A DNA stretch of 64,000 nucleotides from Marvania coccoides. Lineage: Eukaryota; Chlorophyta; Trebouxiophyceae; Chlorellales; Chlorellaceae. Made by a program: the position numbers and the translations under genes. Positions 22,283 through 34,562 of this stretch are shown piece by piece. The stretch is from positions 434,001 through 498,000 of the forward strand of contig OY978108.1 of assembly GCA_963854735.1 (NCBI GenBank). The letters are read 5' to 3'. Position 1 is the first letter of the stretch. Every line of letters starts with the position of its first letter. The notes under the pieces are model-generated. The model did no database searches, had not been told where the DNA came from, and worked only from the letters and a program-made list of their open reading frames with translations.

Positions 22283-24038
22283 CTAATACCGCAGCCAGTA
22301 CGTCCGCCTCCGCAGCCAGTTGTAGTCGGGCAGCTCCTGTGTGTCTCCCATCGCCGTCACCGCCAGGTCCTGGTCCAGAATGAACCGGTTGGCCACCGCT
22401 TTGACGGTGCTCGCGTCCACAGCGTCAATGCGAGCGAACATCTCCGCGCGAGGCACCCGTCGGCCGTATACCAACAGGTTACGTCCCAGGTCCTCCGCCA
22501 CACCAGTGGTGCCGTCCTGAGAGAACAGCAGCGTAGCCTTCAGCTGGTTCTTAGCCCTCGCCACGTCCATCTCTTCCACATCATAGCACATCTTCGTCAG
22601 ACTGCGCATGATGGTCCAGGAGAGGTCCTCCAGATCCGTCTCGTGAGGGTCTGCCACAGCGTACACCCCAAACAGTCCAGTGTCGTGATAGTTGGTGTTG
22701 AACGCCATGAACGAGGAGGCAAGACCGTTGGTGGCAATCGTCTGTGCGAGCTGAGATCCCATGCCGTTTCCGGCCGACGAGTTCTTATCCCAAGCCCCCA
22801 GCATGGTCTGCATCACCATGAGCGGAATGGAGTCGGGGTCGGTCCAAGACGCCCCCTTGAACGCCAGCGCCAGGTGTAGGTTCGACATGTCCGGATCGCG
22901 GATGCGAACCTCCGAGCCAGTGAACTGCGCTGGCTCGGCCGCCACAAGCTGTGCTGCGGACACCCCTCCCGCGGGGACGCGCCCAAACGACTTTTCCACG
23001 GCCGCGACGAGACCGGCGTGGTCCACGGCCCCGGCGGCGGCCACCACCATGCGCTCCGCTGTGTAGTTGGTGCCGATGTAGTCAGCGAGATTTTGGCGGG
23101 TGATGGAGCGCACGTTGTCGGCGGGACCCAGGATGGTGCGGCCCAGGGGGGAGCGCTGGAAGGCGGTGGCGTGGAGGTGGTCAAATACGACCTCCTCGGG
23201 GATGCCCTCGATTTCCTATTAAAGGAAGATGAATAAGAGGAAACAATTTTAAAGACAGTATTCAAATGGTTTATTTACTAGGGTGAAAAAAAATTTGAAA
23301 GAAGGCTGGGTTTTGGGGGGGGGAATTTGATACAAAAAACGGAACTTCAAAGATAACGCGAGGAAAAACAGGAAACAATGCTAATCAAACTGACCTGCAT
23401 CTCGCGGAGGATGACGTCGCGTTCGCGCTCGATAGCGCGCTCGTCCAGGTTGGAGTTCTGCAGGATGTCGGAGAGGATCTCCAGTGCTTTGGGGACGTCT
23501 TTGTCGAAAACTTTGGCGTAGTAACAGGTCTGCTCGCGAGAGGTGTAGGCGTTGAGGTGCCCGCCCATGTTTTCAATCTCCACCTCCAGGTCGCGCACGG
23601 TGCGGGAGGTGGTGCCCTTGAAGGCCATGTGCTCGAGGAAGTGCGCGGTGCCGTTTGTGGTGTCGGACTCGTAGCGGCTGCCGGCGTCAATCCAAACGCC
23701 CACGGTGGCGGTGCTGGCGAAGGGCACGGTCTCGCTGATGACGCGGAGGCCGTTCGGAAGGCGAGTGACCTGGAAAAAGGGTGGGGAAAAAGGGGTGAGG
23801 GAGTGGAAATGGAGGGATGAGGACCTAGGGGAAGGGGAGGGCTTAGGGCGCAGCGTGCAATTTGGCTCACCTTGGTCTCGGGGAGTTGTGCCACGGAAGG
23901 GTTCAGGTCCATCTGTGCGGGGAACGGGCTCCCAAAGCGAAGGAAGGGTGACTGCTCAGCGGAAACCACGTCTGCCATCGCTGCATAGCCCCGCACATGC
24001 CGGGCCAATCGTCCGGCCCGCCGGGCTACTGAGTGCAT
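22283..24038 (-). CDS. MPPB: Mitochondrial processing peptidase beta subunit
   Basis: The catalytic subunit that removes presequences of imported mitochondrial proteins. In plants it is also a core subunit of complex III. Exons 24038-23871, 23769-23395 and 23215-22283 give 491 codons, the usual length. The N-terminus is basic with Arg/Ser/Ala ([18 protein letters not shown]), a typical presequence. The M16 inverted zinc motif is intact as HFLEH in [12 protein letters not shown], with the downstream Glu in the [21 protein letters not shown] segment. The C-terminal half has GSQLAQTIA and ends [16 protein letters not shown], characteristic of the beta subunit. It is divergent to the alpha/beta hydrolase gene. 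Confidence 0.95.
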
Positions 24039-24417
24039 GTTTTTCCCAGCTGTTCAGCTCCTGCCGGCCCAACTCTTTGCGAGGGAAAATTTGCAATGGT
24101 AAAACGGCGACTCCGCTGCCTGCCGCACGCCTGGTTGAGTGGATGCTAATATTTTGAGAATAGTAAAACAGTCCGATGATGATCCAGATTGAGTTTTTTC
24201 TCAAAAAAAGGCGAATATTAGTGATGGACCAAAAAAAGAAAGGAGCCATGTTTTTCTCGGCTAGGCGCGCTCAAGAGCACGAATTTTCGCATATTAAATT
24301 ATCTACACCTCGCTAAAGACCTGATCTTTCCACCCCGAGCGACGCCAGGTCTCTAATTGCACCCCCCAATATTGCAATCTCATCTTTGCCAGCACAGCAC
24401 AGCCAACCGCCCCCCAA
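24039..24417. promoter_or_regulatory. divergent promoter region, MPPB / alpha-beta hydrolase
   Basis: 379 bp. AATATT occurs three times (24148-24153, 24214-24219, 24368-24373). No clear TATA box. Confidence 0.4.
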
Positions 24418-25602
24418 ATGGCGTCCGCAGCCGTGTTGCCCTCTTCCACCTCCCGCCCCTCAACTCCGCCAGCAACTGATCTCAAGCCCGCCACCAACAG
24501 CAACGACCAAGAAAACAGCGTTGTCTCACTCACCGCCTCTTCCTCCTTCGACGGCGTGCCTCACACCGTCTATGACGACGTAGACCCCGCCCTCTACCTA
24601 GGCCCTCGCGGCACGCAGCGCACGCTGCAGAATCGCCAGGGGCTGAAACTGAAGAGCTACTGGTGGCCAGCTGACCGCCCAAAGTGCGTGCTAGCATTTG
24701 TGCACGGCCACGGCGCTCACATGCACTTTGAGCTGCTGAAAAAAACCGCTCCAGGGCAGCCCCTGGCCTACGAAGGCTCCTGGGTGGAGGCTTTTAATGC
24801 CGCCGGCATCAGCGTTGCAGGAGTTGACAACCAGGGCTGCGGCCGCTCCGAGGGGCTGCGCGGGCTGCGGTTCTACGTAGAGAGCTTTGAAGACTACGTG
24901 GTGGACGTGCTGCAGCTCGTGGACGCCACGAAAACCGCCGGAGACGGCTTTTCGGCGGCACTCCCTACCTTTATTTCCGGCATTTCGTTGGGCGGGTGCA
25001 TCGCCTTCACCGCCGCGCAGCGCAGGCCGGAGCTCTTCGCGGGGGTGGTCCTGCTGGCGCCCATGCTCTCCCTGGAGCGCGTTTCCCGCAAGGGGTTGAA
25101 TCCTTACCTGCTTCCGCTGTCGGCCGTCCTTTCTAAATTCCTGCCTGCAGCGCTGCTGGTGGCCACCGACCGCAACACCATGTACCCTGAGATCCAGGTG
25201 ATGTGGGACGCAGATCCTTTGACCCTGGTAGGCAATACCAGGGTTCGTAATGCCAATGAGTACCTGCGGGCGACGGTGGCGGCCATGGCGGCAGTTGATG
25301 AGGTGGCCTTCCCGTTCTTGGTGTTTCACTCCGAGAACGACACCATGTGCGACCCTGCCGGTAAGAATATGGCTCTATTGTAATAAATACACTCAGTTTT
25401 GGACCTAATCAACGATGAACATGTTTTCTATAAATACCTTTTGTGGACATGGAATTCAGGGTCAAAGACGCTGTACCTGAAGGCGAAATCAAAGGACAAG
25501 ACGCTGCGGTTGGTGAACGGGATGTGGCACGTGCTGGTGAAGGAGGAGGGCAATGAGCGGGTACGCACCGAGATGATCAGCTGGATGGTCAGCAGGGCGT
25601 AG
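24418..25602 (+). CDS. Monoacylglycerol lipase-like alpha/beta hydrolase
   Basis: A serine hydrolase of the monoacylglycerol lipase/lysophospholipase group (Hydrolase_4). Exons 24418-25360 and 25460-25602 give 361 aa. Residues 1-45 are Ser/Thr/Pro-rich and of unknown use. The core has the oxyanion HGHGAH motif, the nucleophile elbow GISLGG (Ser), and the segment DNQGCGRSEGLRG typical of this group. The catalytic Asp is in FHSENDTMCDP. The His is in exon 2 (NGMWHVLVKEEGNE). All three triad residues are present, so it should be active on a glycerolipid or similar ester. The exact substrate cannot be told from sequence. Confidence 0.88.
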
Positions 25603-26212
25603 AACTGCGATGCGTGTTTCTTTCTACCTGTGGACCTTCTTTACCAATATGATGCTATACAATGATGAGGTTGAACGAATTTGATTTTCTCTTTCGTACA
25701 CTAAAATTATTAATAGAAATAAGAACATCGTTTTTTTTATGTTTTATGTCGAAGCATTTTTGTTCTGTTTGCTCTTTTCTTTTTTTGCTTCCTTTTTTTT
25801 TACCGTTATTTTCCCTTTACCCCCCTGCTGCTGGTGTTGAATGCCGCTTTGATAATGGTTACATCTGCTAATTCTCTTTTTCTTTTTCCGCTTTTATCGA
25901 GTTGCCTGAATGAATACCCTCTTGGCCGATCCCTCTGCTTGTTGTATTGATATTCTCTGCAGATCTATTTGCTTTCGAAATCTGACCTACTCAGGGAAGA
26001 CTTGGCCTTTCTGACACCACAAGTAACATTCTCGTGTTTTGTACCGCCCTTACTTTCCACACCATTCTTTCACTTTGTCTGCCTCCTTCTTCCAATTTCA
26101 AGCTTGAAATATATACTCGAGACATTATAGAGGTGTACTGTATGTTTAAAATGAAATGAACTTGCTTTGTAAAGAAAAACCACTCATTTATTCACCGACA
26201 AAAAATCGTATA
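25603..26212. other. convergent intergenic spacer
   Basis: 610 bp, T-rich, between the hydrolase and PEX10 stops. It contains the 3' UTRs and TGTAA at about 26167. No gene is seen. Confidence 0.4.
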
Positions 26213-27583
26213 CTAAAAGTCGCAGTGCCGGGCCACTACCAGCGCTGAGGGCACCACCTCCGACCTACACAGCGGGCACTCTGGCTTCTGCGAGGCCCAC
26301 TCAGCGATGCACTGCCAGCAAAAGACGTGACCACACGGCGTTGCCGTCGGCACCGCCCGTTGACTCAAACAAAGAGGGCATTTCCTGTGCTGCGGTACGT
26401 CTTCATCTCTGCCCAACGGCCGCGGACCCCCTCCTGCAGCCCCACTGCGTTCACTTTCTTCTTCTGCAGCGCCAACTGCCTCGGATCCGTCGGCTCGCAG
26501 CAGCACAGCGTGCTGCGTCTGCCGCCGGGAGCCCTCTCCGGCAGTGCCGCCGTATTTTTCATCACATAAACTGAGCTTAATCCCCGCGCATTTTAAAGCG
26601 GCTGCAGCTGTAGGGTTGATTCTTGCCGCCCACACTCCCCCGGCAATGAATGCTTGCAGGAGTAACGCTGCGCCCAGGGCTCGATAGACGGGCCTCGCGC
26701 CTTCCACGCGGCCCATCGCCAGCAGCCGCACCCCCGCCAGCCGCTTGGGCAGCTGAAAATAAACCCCCGTGGTGTAAAACACCGCCAAGTGCAGACGGAG
26801 CAGCGCTGCGCCGTTGTCAGACACAAACCGCCGCGCCTGCGCGACACCAGACACCGCCCTGGGGCCCAAAACTACCGCAGATCGCGCTTTAAACGCTTCC
26901 CCCGCTGCCGCCGCTCGCTGCATCAAACCTTCCCACCACAGCAATGCGGCCCTCCCTGCGCTCTGATGTTGCGCTGCAGGGCGCGCGGCGGCCCGCCGCG
27001 CCGCCTGCCACGCCTGCAGCTCTGCATTTGCTGGCGTAAGTGCTTTTTCCGAGAGGTACGGACCGAGGGACTGCAACAGCACTAAAGCGCCCCGCCGGAG
27101 GGTGCCAGGGGGGGTTCCGCCGCGGCTAGTGGCCTGCACCAGCTCGCAGTACTCCTCCCCTAGCGTCTGGGAGCCGCTGCCGGTGGTCAGCGCGTGGTAG
27201 AGCAGCTCAGCCAGCAACCGAGTTTCTCTGAGCAAAGTAGAGCGAAAAATGTAATTAAATTGCATTTCGAAAGGTAATTTGCGGTGCCAAAGGATTTTCG
27301 TGTGCCCAGTGTAGCTTACCTGGCCCACAAAAGCGCTCTGCGAGGGCCCAGCAGCCTTCTAACAGCATCGTGACAAGCCTCCGTCAGCTGTTCTACGTAG
27401 GCCTCGTCCTGCGGAATAATGGTGAGATGGGGTGAGTTGTGGGTTCCGTAATACTGTATAAGGCAACTGAAGTACCTTTTGCTGCGCTCGAATGATGCTG
27501 GGCTGAGGAGCGAGAGGAAATTGAGGAATTGCACTTGGCCCCGCCGCTCGCGGGCCTGGAACCGAGGGGTCAGGCTCATCCAT
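26213..27583 (-). CDS. PEX10: Peroxisome biogenesis factor 10 (RING E3)
   Basis: A peroxisomal membrane RING E3 ligase that, with PEX2 and PEX12, monoubiquitinates the import receptor PEX5. Exons 27583-27476, 27408-27320 and 27227-26213 give 403 aa. The N-terminal Pex2/Pex12 domain is recognisable (IIRAQQKDEAYVEQL, then LLAELLYHALTTGSGSQTLGEEYC), with hydrophobic spans near LHLAVFYTTGVYFQLPKRLAG and ALGAALLLQAFIAGGVWAA. The C-terminal RING is complete: CPLC, CGHVFCWQC, CPLCR. A Glu/Gly-rich linker of about 80 aa separates the two. It shares the shortest divergent promoter of the window with TsaE. Confidence 0.95.
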
Positions 27584-27750
27584 GGCGTCCGATATTTTAT
27601 GCGATTTTTTAATTTAGTTATATAGCACAGCGTGAGAGCTAAATCTCTGGTTTTCTTCGCATTGGCAATATTTGAATTAATGCCCCTCTACTCCCTCGCA
27701 TTACGAATTATAAAATAAAATAAAATATATAAATAAAGCACTCGGATCCT
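27584..27750. promoter_or_regulatory. short divergent promoter region, PEX10 / TsaE
   Basis: Only 167 bp lie between the two start codons. AATATT is at 27667-27672, and an AT-rich AAAATATATAAATAAAG stretch lies just upstream of the TsaE start. Confidence 0.5.
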
Positions 27751-28614
27751 ATGCGGGTGCTGCCGCACTGCGTGCTGCTCCAGAAAGTGATCTGCGGGCA
27801 ACCTGGCGTCCTAGCTTCACGCCAGCGCGCTCTACCGCACGTCTCAGCTCGGAATTTATCGTATACGCGTGCTACAGCTGCCGATGCACCCTCCCACACG
27901 TCTTCCCTGCAGCTGGTGGCTACTTCGCCGCTCGCCACTCAGTTGGCAGCCCACTACTTCGCCTCTTCGCTGCACCCAGGCGACGCCTATCTGCTCTACG
28001 GCGAAGTAGGCGCTGGAAAAAGCCACTTCAGGTACATTCCTCACATCGTATTTAGCATTATCACACACCAAATTAATAAAAAAATCACCGCACCACCTTC
28101 AACTTTCTGCAGCCGGGCCTTTATTCGTGCCGCTCTTTGCGACGAGAACGCCGCGGTGCCTTCCCCCACTTTTCTCTTGCAAAATATTTACCCCACTGGC
28201 CCTGACTCCCCTCCGTTGCATCACTTCGATCTCTACCGACTTTCTATCCCGCACGACGTAGCCCGCCTGGATCTCCAGCGCTCCTTGACGCAGGCCGTGT
28301 CCCTCATCGAGTGGGCGGAGCGCCTAGGGGAGCTGGCGCCCTCAGAGCGGCTGGACGTGCGAATAGCTATAGTAAGCGAGGAAGAAAGAGCGGCAATGGA
28401 AAACTCGCGTTTAGTGGCTAATAATTCAAAAGAATCCGAGGGAGAAGGGTGTGGGGAGGAGGAGGAAGAAGAGTACGACGGCAGCGACGATTTTCGGTGG
28501 AGAAGGCTGGAGTTAGCGGCTTTTGGGGGGCGGTGGCAGCGCAGGCTCGAAACTTTAAGGCAGCACGCGAGTTTGAGGGGAGCTGAGTTTGGCTTGGTGC
28601 CCATTGTAAAGTAG
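27751..28614 (+). CDS. TsaE: Organellar TsaE-type tRNA t6A biosynthesis ATPase
   Basis: A homologue of bacterial TsaE, the ATPase that works with TsaB and TsaD to make threonylcarbamoyl-adenosine 37 in tRNAs. Exons 27751-28031 and 28113-28614 give 260 aa. The basic N-terminus rich in Leu/Arg/Ser suggests import into plastid or mitochondrion. The P-loop GEVGAGKS, the SPTFLLQNIYP segment and HHFDLYRL (all TsaE signatures) are present, followed by SLIEWAERLGEL. An acidic insertion (EGEGCGEEEEEE) and a C-terminal extension exceed the bacterial length of about 155 aa. The single intron (81 nt) is stop-free in frame, but its retention would interrupt the fold just after the P-loop. Confidence 0.9.
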   Translation: MRVLPHCVLLQKVICGQPGVLASRQRALPHVSARNLSYTRATAADAPSHTSSLQLVATSPLATQLAAHYFASSLHPGDAYLLYGEVGAGKSHFRYIPHIVFSIITHQINKKITAPPSTFCSRAFIRAALCDENAAVPSPTFLLQNIYPTGPDSPPLHHFDLYRLSIPHDVARLDLQRSLTQAVSLIEWAERLGELAPSERLDVRIAIVSEEERAAMENSRLVANNSKESEGEGCGEEEEEEYDGSDDFRWRRLELAAFGGRWQRRLETLRQHASLRGAEFGLVPIVK

Positions 28615-29329
28615 AACGAAGTGAAAGAGCTTCAGATTAAAAGAAAGCGCGAGTTTTGAGAGCTATTGTTCGTTATAATAGGCAAGAAAGAAGAGTTGTT
28701 GATGTATGTTGGCGTTGCTATTTCAAAGGAAAGGGTGAGGGAGAGGATTCGAATATATACGAAACTAAAAGGGAAGAGTGAAAAAAGAAGTGGGAGGGAC
28801 AACGCACACAAGCAAGTGATGATATCGAAGGCAGAGAGAGGGGAAGGAGTCAGAGTACGTCGTAAACAACAAAAAAAAGGGGGAAAGAGAAGGGAGTAGT
28901 AGCTTATACAAAATTGCATATACTTTTCTGGCAAGAGGGGTGGGTAAGAGGAATAAAACAGACAGCGGCTCGTCCCAATATAAAAAGGCTGGGCGCCGGT
29001 CTCTCTGCCTCCACTTACAGCAGCCCAGCCGTCGTCATAAATTGTATCGTTAATTTCATGGAGTCGCTGCTGTAAAACAGGCCGTCAATCACACACGTCT
29101 ACGAAGCCCTAAACTAGAAAAGTCAAATAAGGAGAATACCAGCCAGAACAAAGAAGAAAGAAGCGAGGAGAATAAAGAAACCGAAAATTCCATGCGTATT
29201 TCTCCATACAATTTTTTTCTTCATTCACAGCACATCATTATACGAAATAGTATACGTGTGGTACGTAATAAGTCAGAGCAGCAAAAGAAGGTAGCGTCTA
29301 GTATAGGGGGCAGCCATAAATGTCACTCT
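28615..29329. other. convergent intergenic spacer
   Basis: 715 bp between TsaE and the MUT9-like kinase, purine-rich on +. No gene or structured RNA recognised. Confidence 0.4.
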
Positions 29330-31735
29330 TCAGCTCACGGTCCTGCCGTAAGCCACGCCTGCAATGTACAAATTTTTCGCCCACTTCTCCTTCACGTGGG
29401 TGGAGGGGAACGCGGAGGTACGCAGCGTCTCCTGCGTCTCGTCCGCCGGCCGCCGCTTTGGCACCGACAGGACGAAGGCCGACTGGTCGGGCGTGGCGGC
29501 ACAGGAAGTGATGCGGAACCCAGCGTCCCATCGCCGGTGAATGCCCTCGCTGGGGTACTGAAAGTCCAACTCCACGCACTGGTCGACGAACCCAGCGTTG
29601 CGCGACATCACCACCGCCCACCGTGCATGCGAGGTGGCCATGGCGGTGACGAAGAATCCCTCCTTCCACTTTTTGTTTATCCACTTGAAGGGGAAGGAGT
29701 CGGAGACCTTGTACGACTGCTGCGTGTAGGGGGTGCCCTTGGACATGACCACCAGGGAGGAGCCGCCGGCCGAGCTGCAAGGGGAGGGTGGTGAAGAAAA
29801 ACGACGGGAAAAATGAGGTTTAATTAAAAAAGTTGAAGGGAGAAGTGAAGCGGCGAGTTATGCAATTAGAATAAATGGAATAATCAATAAATATTACGCT
29901 TCTGCAGAAACCAAAAATGGACTTAAAAAAACACAGATTTCCGTGCGTATTCCCTCCTTCTCTCCTTACCCTGCCATCGCGGTGATATAGAACCCCTCCT
30001 CCCACCGCTCCATGATCCAGTCCTTGGGCAGGAACTGCGGCGATAGCGTGTACACCTGGTTGCTGAACCCCGTCCCCGCGTCCATAATCAGCCCCCACAG
30101 ATCCTGGCAGCACGCCACGCTGCTCACGTACAGCCCGTCGTCGTTTCCTTTGTCCACGTGCTGCGCCACGCGGTTGTTGGCCACGTTGTAGTGGTAGCGC
30201 TGCTTCATGGGGCGGTGCGCGTTGTACACCGTGATCCACTGCGTGGCAGGCAGCCCCAGGCGCACCCGCTTCTTGGGGTTGGGCATCTCCAGGTCGGCTT
30301 CCGCCTGGGCGGCAGTGGGCGCGGCCCCGTCGCGGCCGCGCTTCTGCCCCGTCCGCACCGGAGCGTCGCAGATCAGCGGCCGGGTGGGGCCGGAGGGGCC
30401 GCACAGCGGCTCGAACAGCGTGATGTAGGCCGCGTACTTGGGCTCCTCGTCGAACTTGAGGTTGACCACGGCTTCAGTGAATTGGCGGAAGGGGGGCGGG
30501 GTGTAGCGGCAGAGCAGCTCCGCCGACGTGGCCATTTTCTTCTTGCAAACCAGGAACCCCTTGTTGTCGCCCTGGTAACCCTGCCAGGGGAGGCGTCCGC
30601 GCAGCAGGAACAGCAGCGTGTAGGCCAGCGACTCCAGGTCGTCGCGGCGGGAGGCGGTACGCCCGAGGTGCGCATGGACGGAAGCGTACCGCACTGTACC
30701 GCGGAAAACGTCTGGCCGCTGGTCGTACTCCACGTGGGTGCCGCACACCGAGTCTGCGAAAACAGGAAAGGGAGAGATAAGGACTAATAAAGTTGAAAAC
30801 CAGCCCCAAAGGGTTCAGCCTAAAAACGTCTTTAATGAACTCGAAATATGCAAAAAGGGGGGAGGTTTGAAGCGTACCTTTCCAGCGCGTAGCCAGCCCC
30901 AGGTCCACCAGCCACAGCTTCTTCTCGTGCGGCATGCCAGCCGGCCCCAGCAGGAAGTTTTCGGGCTTCACGTCTCCGTGCACAAAACCCTTGGCGTGCA
31001 GCCTCTCCAGGATGGCGATTGCCTCCACGGCAATGCAAGCCACCATCTCCTGCGACATTATTTGCCCCTGGGTGTTCCACACGTCCCACAGCGAAGGGCC
31101 CAGCATGTCCATCACCATGATGTAGTAGTCGCCCTGTCGCCCTTTGAAATGCACCTTGGGGATGCCCGAAATGTTGCCCAGTGCGCTGAATAACAGAGAA
31201 AGGGGGTTGTTAGTTGCGAAGAGGGGGGAAAAGGGCGAAGAAAGAAGTGATTTTGGGAGAGAGATGATGGGGAAGGTGCGAGATAATAAATTCATATATT
31301 TCGTAAGCTTACCCATAGACAGACCACTCGTAGGGCGGGCCATAGTTGCAGCCCTTGCTGCTCCTGTGCTCCAGCTTGAGCGCGACCTGTACAAGAAGAG
31401 TTGAGTTGTGAGAGAGGGGGACAGAAGAAGGGACGGGCAGCGGTTTTCGGGCTCACCAGGTTGGCAGTGGCTCCCGTTTGCTCCTTGGTGGTTGCCACTC
31501 TTCTCCCGAGGTAGACCTGCCCGAAACCACCCTTTCCCAACTTCTTCTCCACGAGGTAGGTTGAGGAGCCTCCAACTTGCACCTGCGCAAGTGATTTCAC
31601 CAAATAGTCGAGGGTGAGAGGACACCCGAGGGAGCGCTGCGGGCATACGGAGGGAGAAGAAAAAACTACCTTTTCAGGGATGGGTGCGGTCGTCGCATCC
31701 TCTGCCTCCTTCTTCTTCTCAGCGTCTTCTGCCAT
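29330..31735 (-). CDS. MLK: MUT9-like (casein kinase I-related) protein kinase
   Basis: A plant/algal-specific CK1-related kinase. Chlamydomonas Mut9p and its plant homologues phosphorylate histone H3 at Thr3 and other nuclear proteins. Six exons (31735-31670, 31582-31457, 31386-31313, 31185-30878, 30753-29970, 29774-29330) give 600 aa. Seen in order: an acidic N-terminus, glycine loop [21 protein letters not shown], the family segment [29 protein letters not shown] (CK1-like HGD loop), DLGLATRWK, and [16 protein letters not shown] basic segment [19 protein letters not shown] is a plausible nuclear signal. The C-terminal MLK domain ([47 protein letters not shown]) is complete. Confidence 0.94.
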
Positions 31736-32210
31736 GTTTTTTGCGAAGAGTCGGCAGATAGAGGGGTGGGCCTAGCGCTAGTGCAGGCGGGAGAGCTCCA
31801 GAGACACGCTCTTCACGAAGCGTAAAAATAAATTCGCAAAAGAGACCTCTGCGTAGTTCTTGTTGTTTGCGATGTGACAATTTGCAACCGTTCTCAGCTG
31901 CCTTGCCCCCTCTTCTCGTGGACGATTTCTTTCCGGAAAAGGAATAAAAATATAAGCGTTGTGAGCGTTGTGCGCGTGTCATTCCCTCGAAAACTCAAAA
32001 GCAAATTTTCTTCTTGAAAAAACTCGTTGGACATTAAACAGCTCTGCTGGTAATGCATGGGCCTTTTTAATAGCACATTTCACACCATCACTTCGACACA
32101 ACCACTTGTAGCGAGCGACACCTGCTCAGCTTTACGTTGGTGGTGAAAAAGTATGAATTGATCTTCCTTTGACAGGACCCTGCTGCGAGAGTGAAAAAAT
32201 AGCGGCTGCG
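31736..32210. promoter_or_regulatory. divergent promoter region, MLK / RCC1 protein
   Basis: 475 bp. This is one of three divergent promoters without an AATATT word. An AAAATATAAG stretch at about 31947 is the only TATA-like element noted. Confidence 0.35.
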
Positions 32211-34562
32211 ATGACAGTAACAGAAAGCGTCATCGGCAGCCTCCTCACAGGGCTTCCTCCTTGGGTGTCTGACCCACCCATTGAGGCTGTTGTCTTTGCT
32301 TTTGGCGTCGGCGAAGACGGACAGCTGGTGAGCCTCGCATGCCCCCTTTTCTCCACATTTACGTGCGCCTCTTACACTCAATGAAGCACCCAATTTCTCC
32401 CGCCACCAAATCCATCCTTTTCTTTTCCACTAAGTTCCCATTGAAACATTCACCGCCTCTTTTCCACCTGTTTTCCTTATCCCTCTTCCTTTCCTCTCCC
32501 CCCTTCCCTTCAAACCCCGCAGGGTCTGGATGCCCAGGGCAGCGTGCTAAGCCCCAAGGTGCTGGAGGCTCTCCTGGGCACCCGCCTCCGCGGCCGAGGC
32601 TTCTCCCGCACGCCGCTCATCGCCGGCAGCCGCAACACCGTGGCCATATCCTCCGACGGTGACGTCTACTCCTTCGGGTGGAACTCCCGCGCCACGCTAG
32701 GCCACGGCCACCGCAGCCCGGTTCCTAAACCCAAGCGAGTGGCGGGGCTGCGGGGCGTTAAAATCGTGCAAGTGGCGCTGGGGGGGTGGCACACGCTGTA
32801 CCTGGACAGCGAGGGACAGATGTGGGCCAGCGGTGGGGACGAGTACATGCAGAGCGGGCAGGGCGCGGAAGAAAGGGACGTTTTGGTGCCCACGCTGTGC
32901 CTGCCGGCACTTCGGGTGTGCCAGGTGGCAGCTGGGGGCATGCACTCGCTGGCTTTGACCCAGGACGGGCGGCTGTGGACGTGGGGGGAGCCGTGGGGGT
33001 CGTTTTCCATGACAATTGACCGTCGCCCCAGAATGATAGATGTCAGGGACGAAGAGGACGGCAGCGAAGTCACCTTTGTGGCCATCGCGGCAGGGGCGTT
33101 TCACAACCTGGCGCTCACCGCCTCTGGAGAGGTCTACTCCTGTGAGTTCACAGCCCCCTTTTTCCTATGGTTTTCCCTCTTTATTCAGCATTTTCCGCCC
33201 AGCCCATCTTAATGCAATTTTCACGTTTTTTTCCTTCTTCTACCTGCTGACGTGGTTTTCCTCGTATTGTACGCGCGCAGGGGGTCTAAATGACTACGGA
33301 ATGCTGGGAAACGGCAGCACGGCCAGCGTCACCGCGCCTCAGCGGGTTTACGACGGGCTGGAGGGCGTGGCTGTGGCTGATATCACCTGTGGGGGGTGGC
33401 ACTCGCTGGTGATCGACACCGCGGGAGAGTGCTACGTGTGGGGGAGAGGGGAGTATGGCCGCCTGGGGCTGGGCGATAAATCTGGGAGCTCTCGGCTGCG
33501 CCCCACCAAGCTGACGGCAATGCAAGGTAAGCCTCATCCTGTTTAAAAAATCCGGAGTAGTAGTATCAGGGTAGCTGGATGAAACATGATAAATATGCGG
33601 TAGTTTCAATGGAAATTGGGGGGAAATGGCAATTATTTGAGGGAGTTTTGGTGGAAAAGCAAGGGGCGCTAAATTCAATATTGATATTTATTTGTGCAGG
33701 TCACAAGGTGGTGCAGGCGTCCTGCGGTGGCAGCCACACGATGTTCATTACCGCGGACGGCCGCGCCTGGGCCAGTGGGCGCGGCAGCTTCGGCAGACTG
33801 GGCACCGGCAGCGACCGCGATGCCCTGTCACCGGTAGAAATTAAACTGCCTGGGGGGCCGGAGCGATGGCACGTGATTGCCGTGGCAGCTGGAGGACGGC
33901 ACAGCCTAGTTTTTGCGCTGCCAGACAGCGGAGATTTAGACGAAAGGGCGGCTTCTGGGTACTCTGAAAGGCGGCCGAGGTCGCCGATGGGGTTGACGCC
34001 TAATGGGGCGGTGAACGGCGGCGCTGGGCGGTTCGGTGGGACTGGACCGGTCACTGTGGAGCATGTGTGGGAGGAGGGGGGCTCTGGGGCAGCCCTGGTG
34101 ACTGCTGCTGCTGCTGTTGCTGGGGTGGCGGGGCCTGAAATTTTGGACGAGGTGGAAAGGAGGGAAGAGGAAGAGTATGAAATGGAGGAGGAGGAGGAAG
34201 AGGATGATGGGTACGAGCAGGAGAGGGAGCTCTCGGGGGTTGAGGGCGGCAGCAGCGGCGAGTTTGATGCAGCATTGGTGAGCGCCGCCGCTGGAAGTTT
34301 AGCAGAGCTTCCTGGCGGCGGTGGCGGGGCGGCAGTGTCAGCCGCCGCGGCGTTTGCATCGCCGGTGCCTTCCCCTCCCAGATCACCGCGCAGGAGGGTG
34401 GGGCAACAGCAGCAGCAATTGGAAGACGTAGTTAACACCGATGAGGAGGAAGAAGGCGATAGCGATCTGGAGATGGGCAGTCCTAGGTACCGCCAAGCAG
34501 CAGCAGCCCAGGCGGCGGCGAAGAGGGGGCTGAGGGATGACCTGCTGGGAGATCGATCGTGA
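32211..34562 (+). CDS. RCC1-repeat (seven-bladed propeller) protein with acidic tail
   Basis: A regulator-of-chromosome-condensation-like propeller protein. Exons 32211-32327, 32523-33141, 33281-33526 and 33700-34562 give 614 aa. The N-terminus (IEAVVFAFGVGEDGQLG) completes the last blade, as in plant RCC1 proteins. Repeats follow with the characteristic GGWHTL / GGMHSL / GAFHNL / GGWHSL / GGSHTM / GGRHSL turns. From about residue 405 the chain becomes low-complexity (Gly/Ala/Ser, Glu-rich runs such as EEEYEMEEEEEEDDG). RCC1 folds serve as Ran exchange factors, UV receptors or adaptor subunits. The residues that would decide between these cannot be judged here, so the molecular role stays open. 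Confidence 0.85.
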
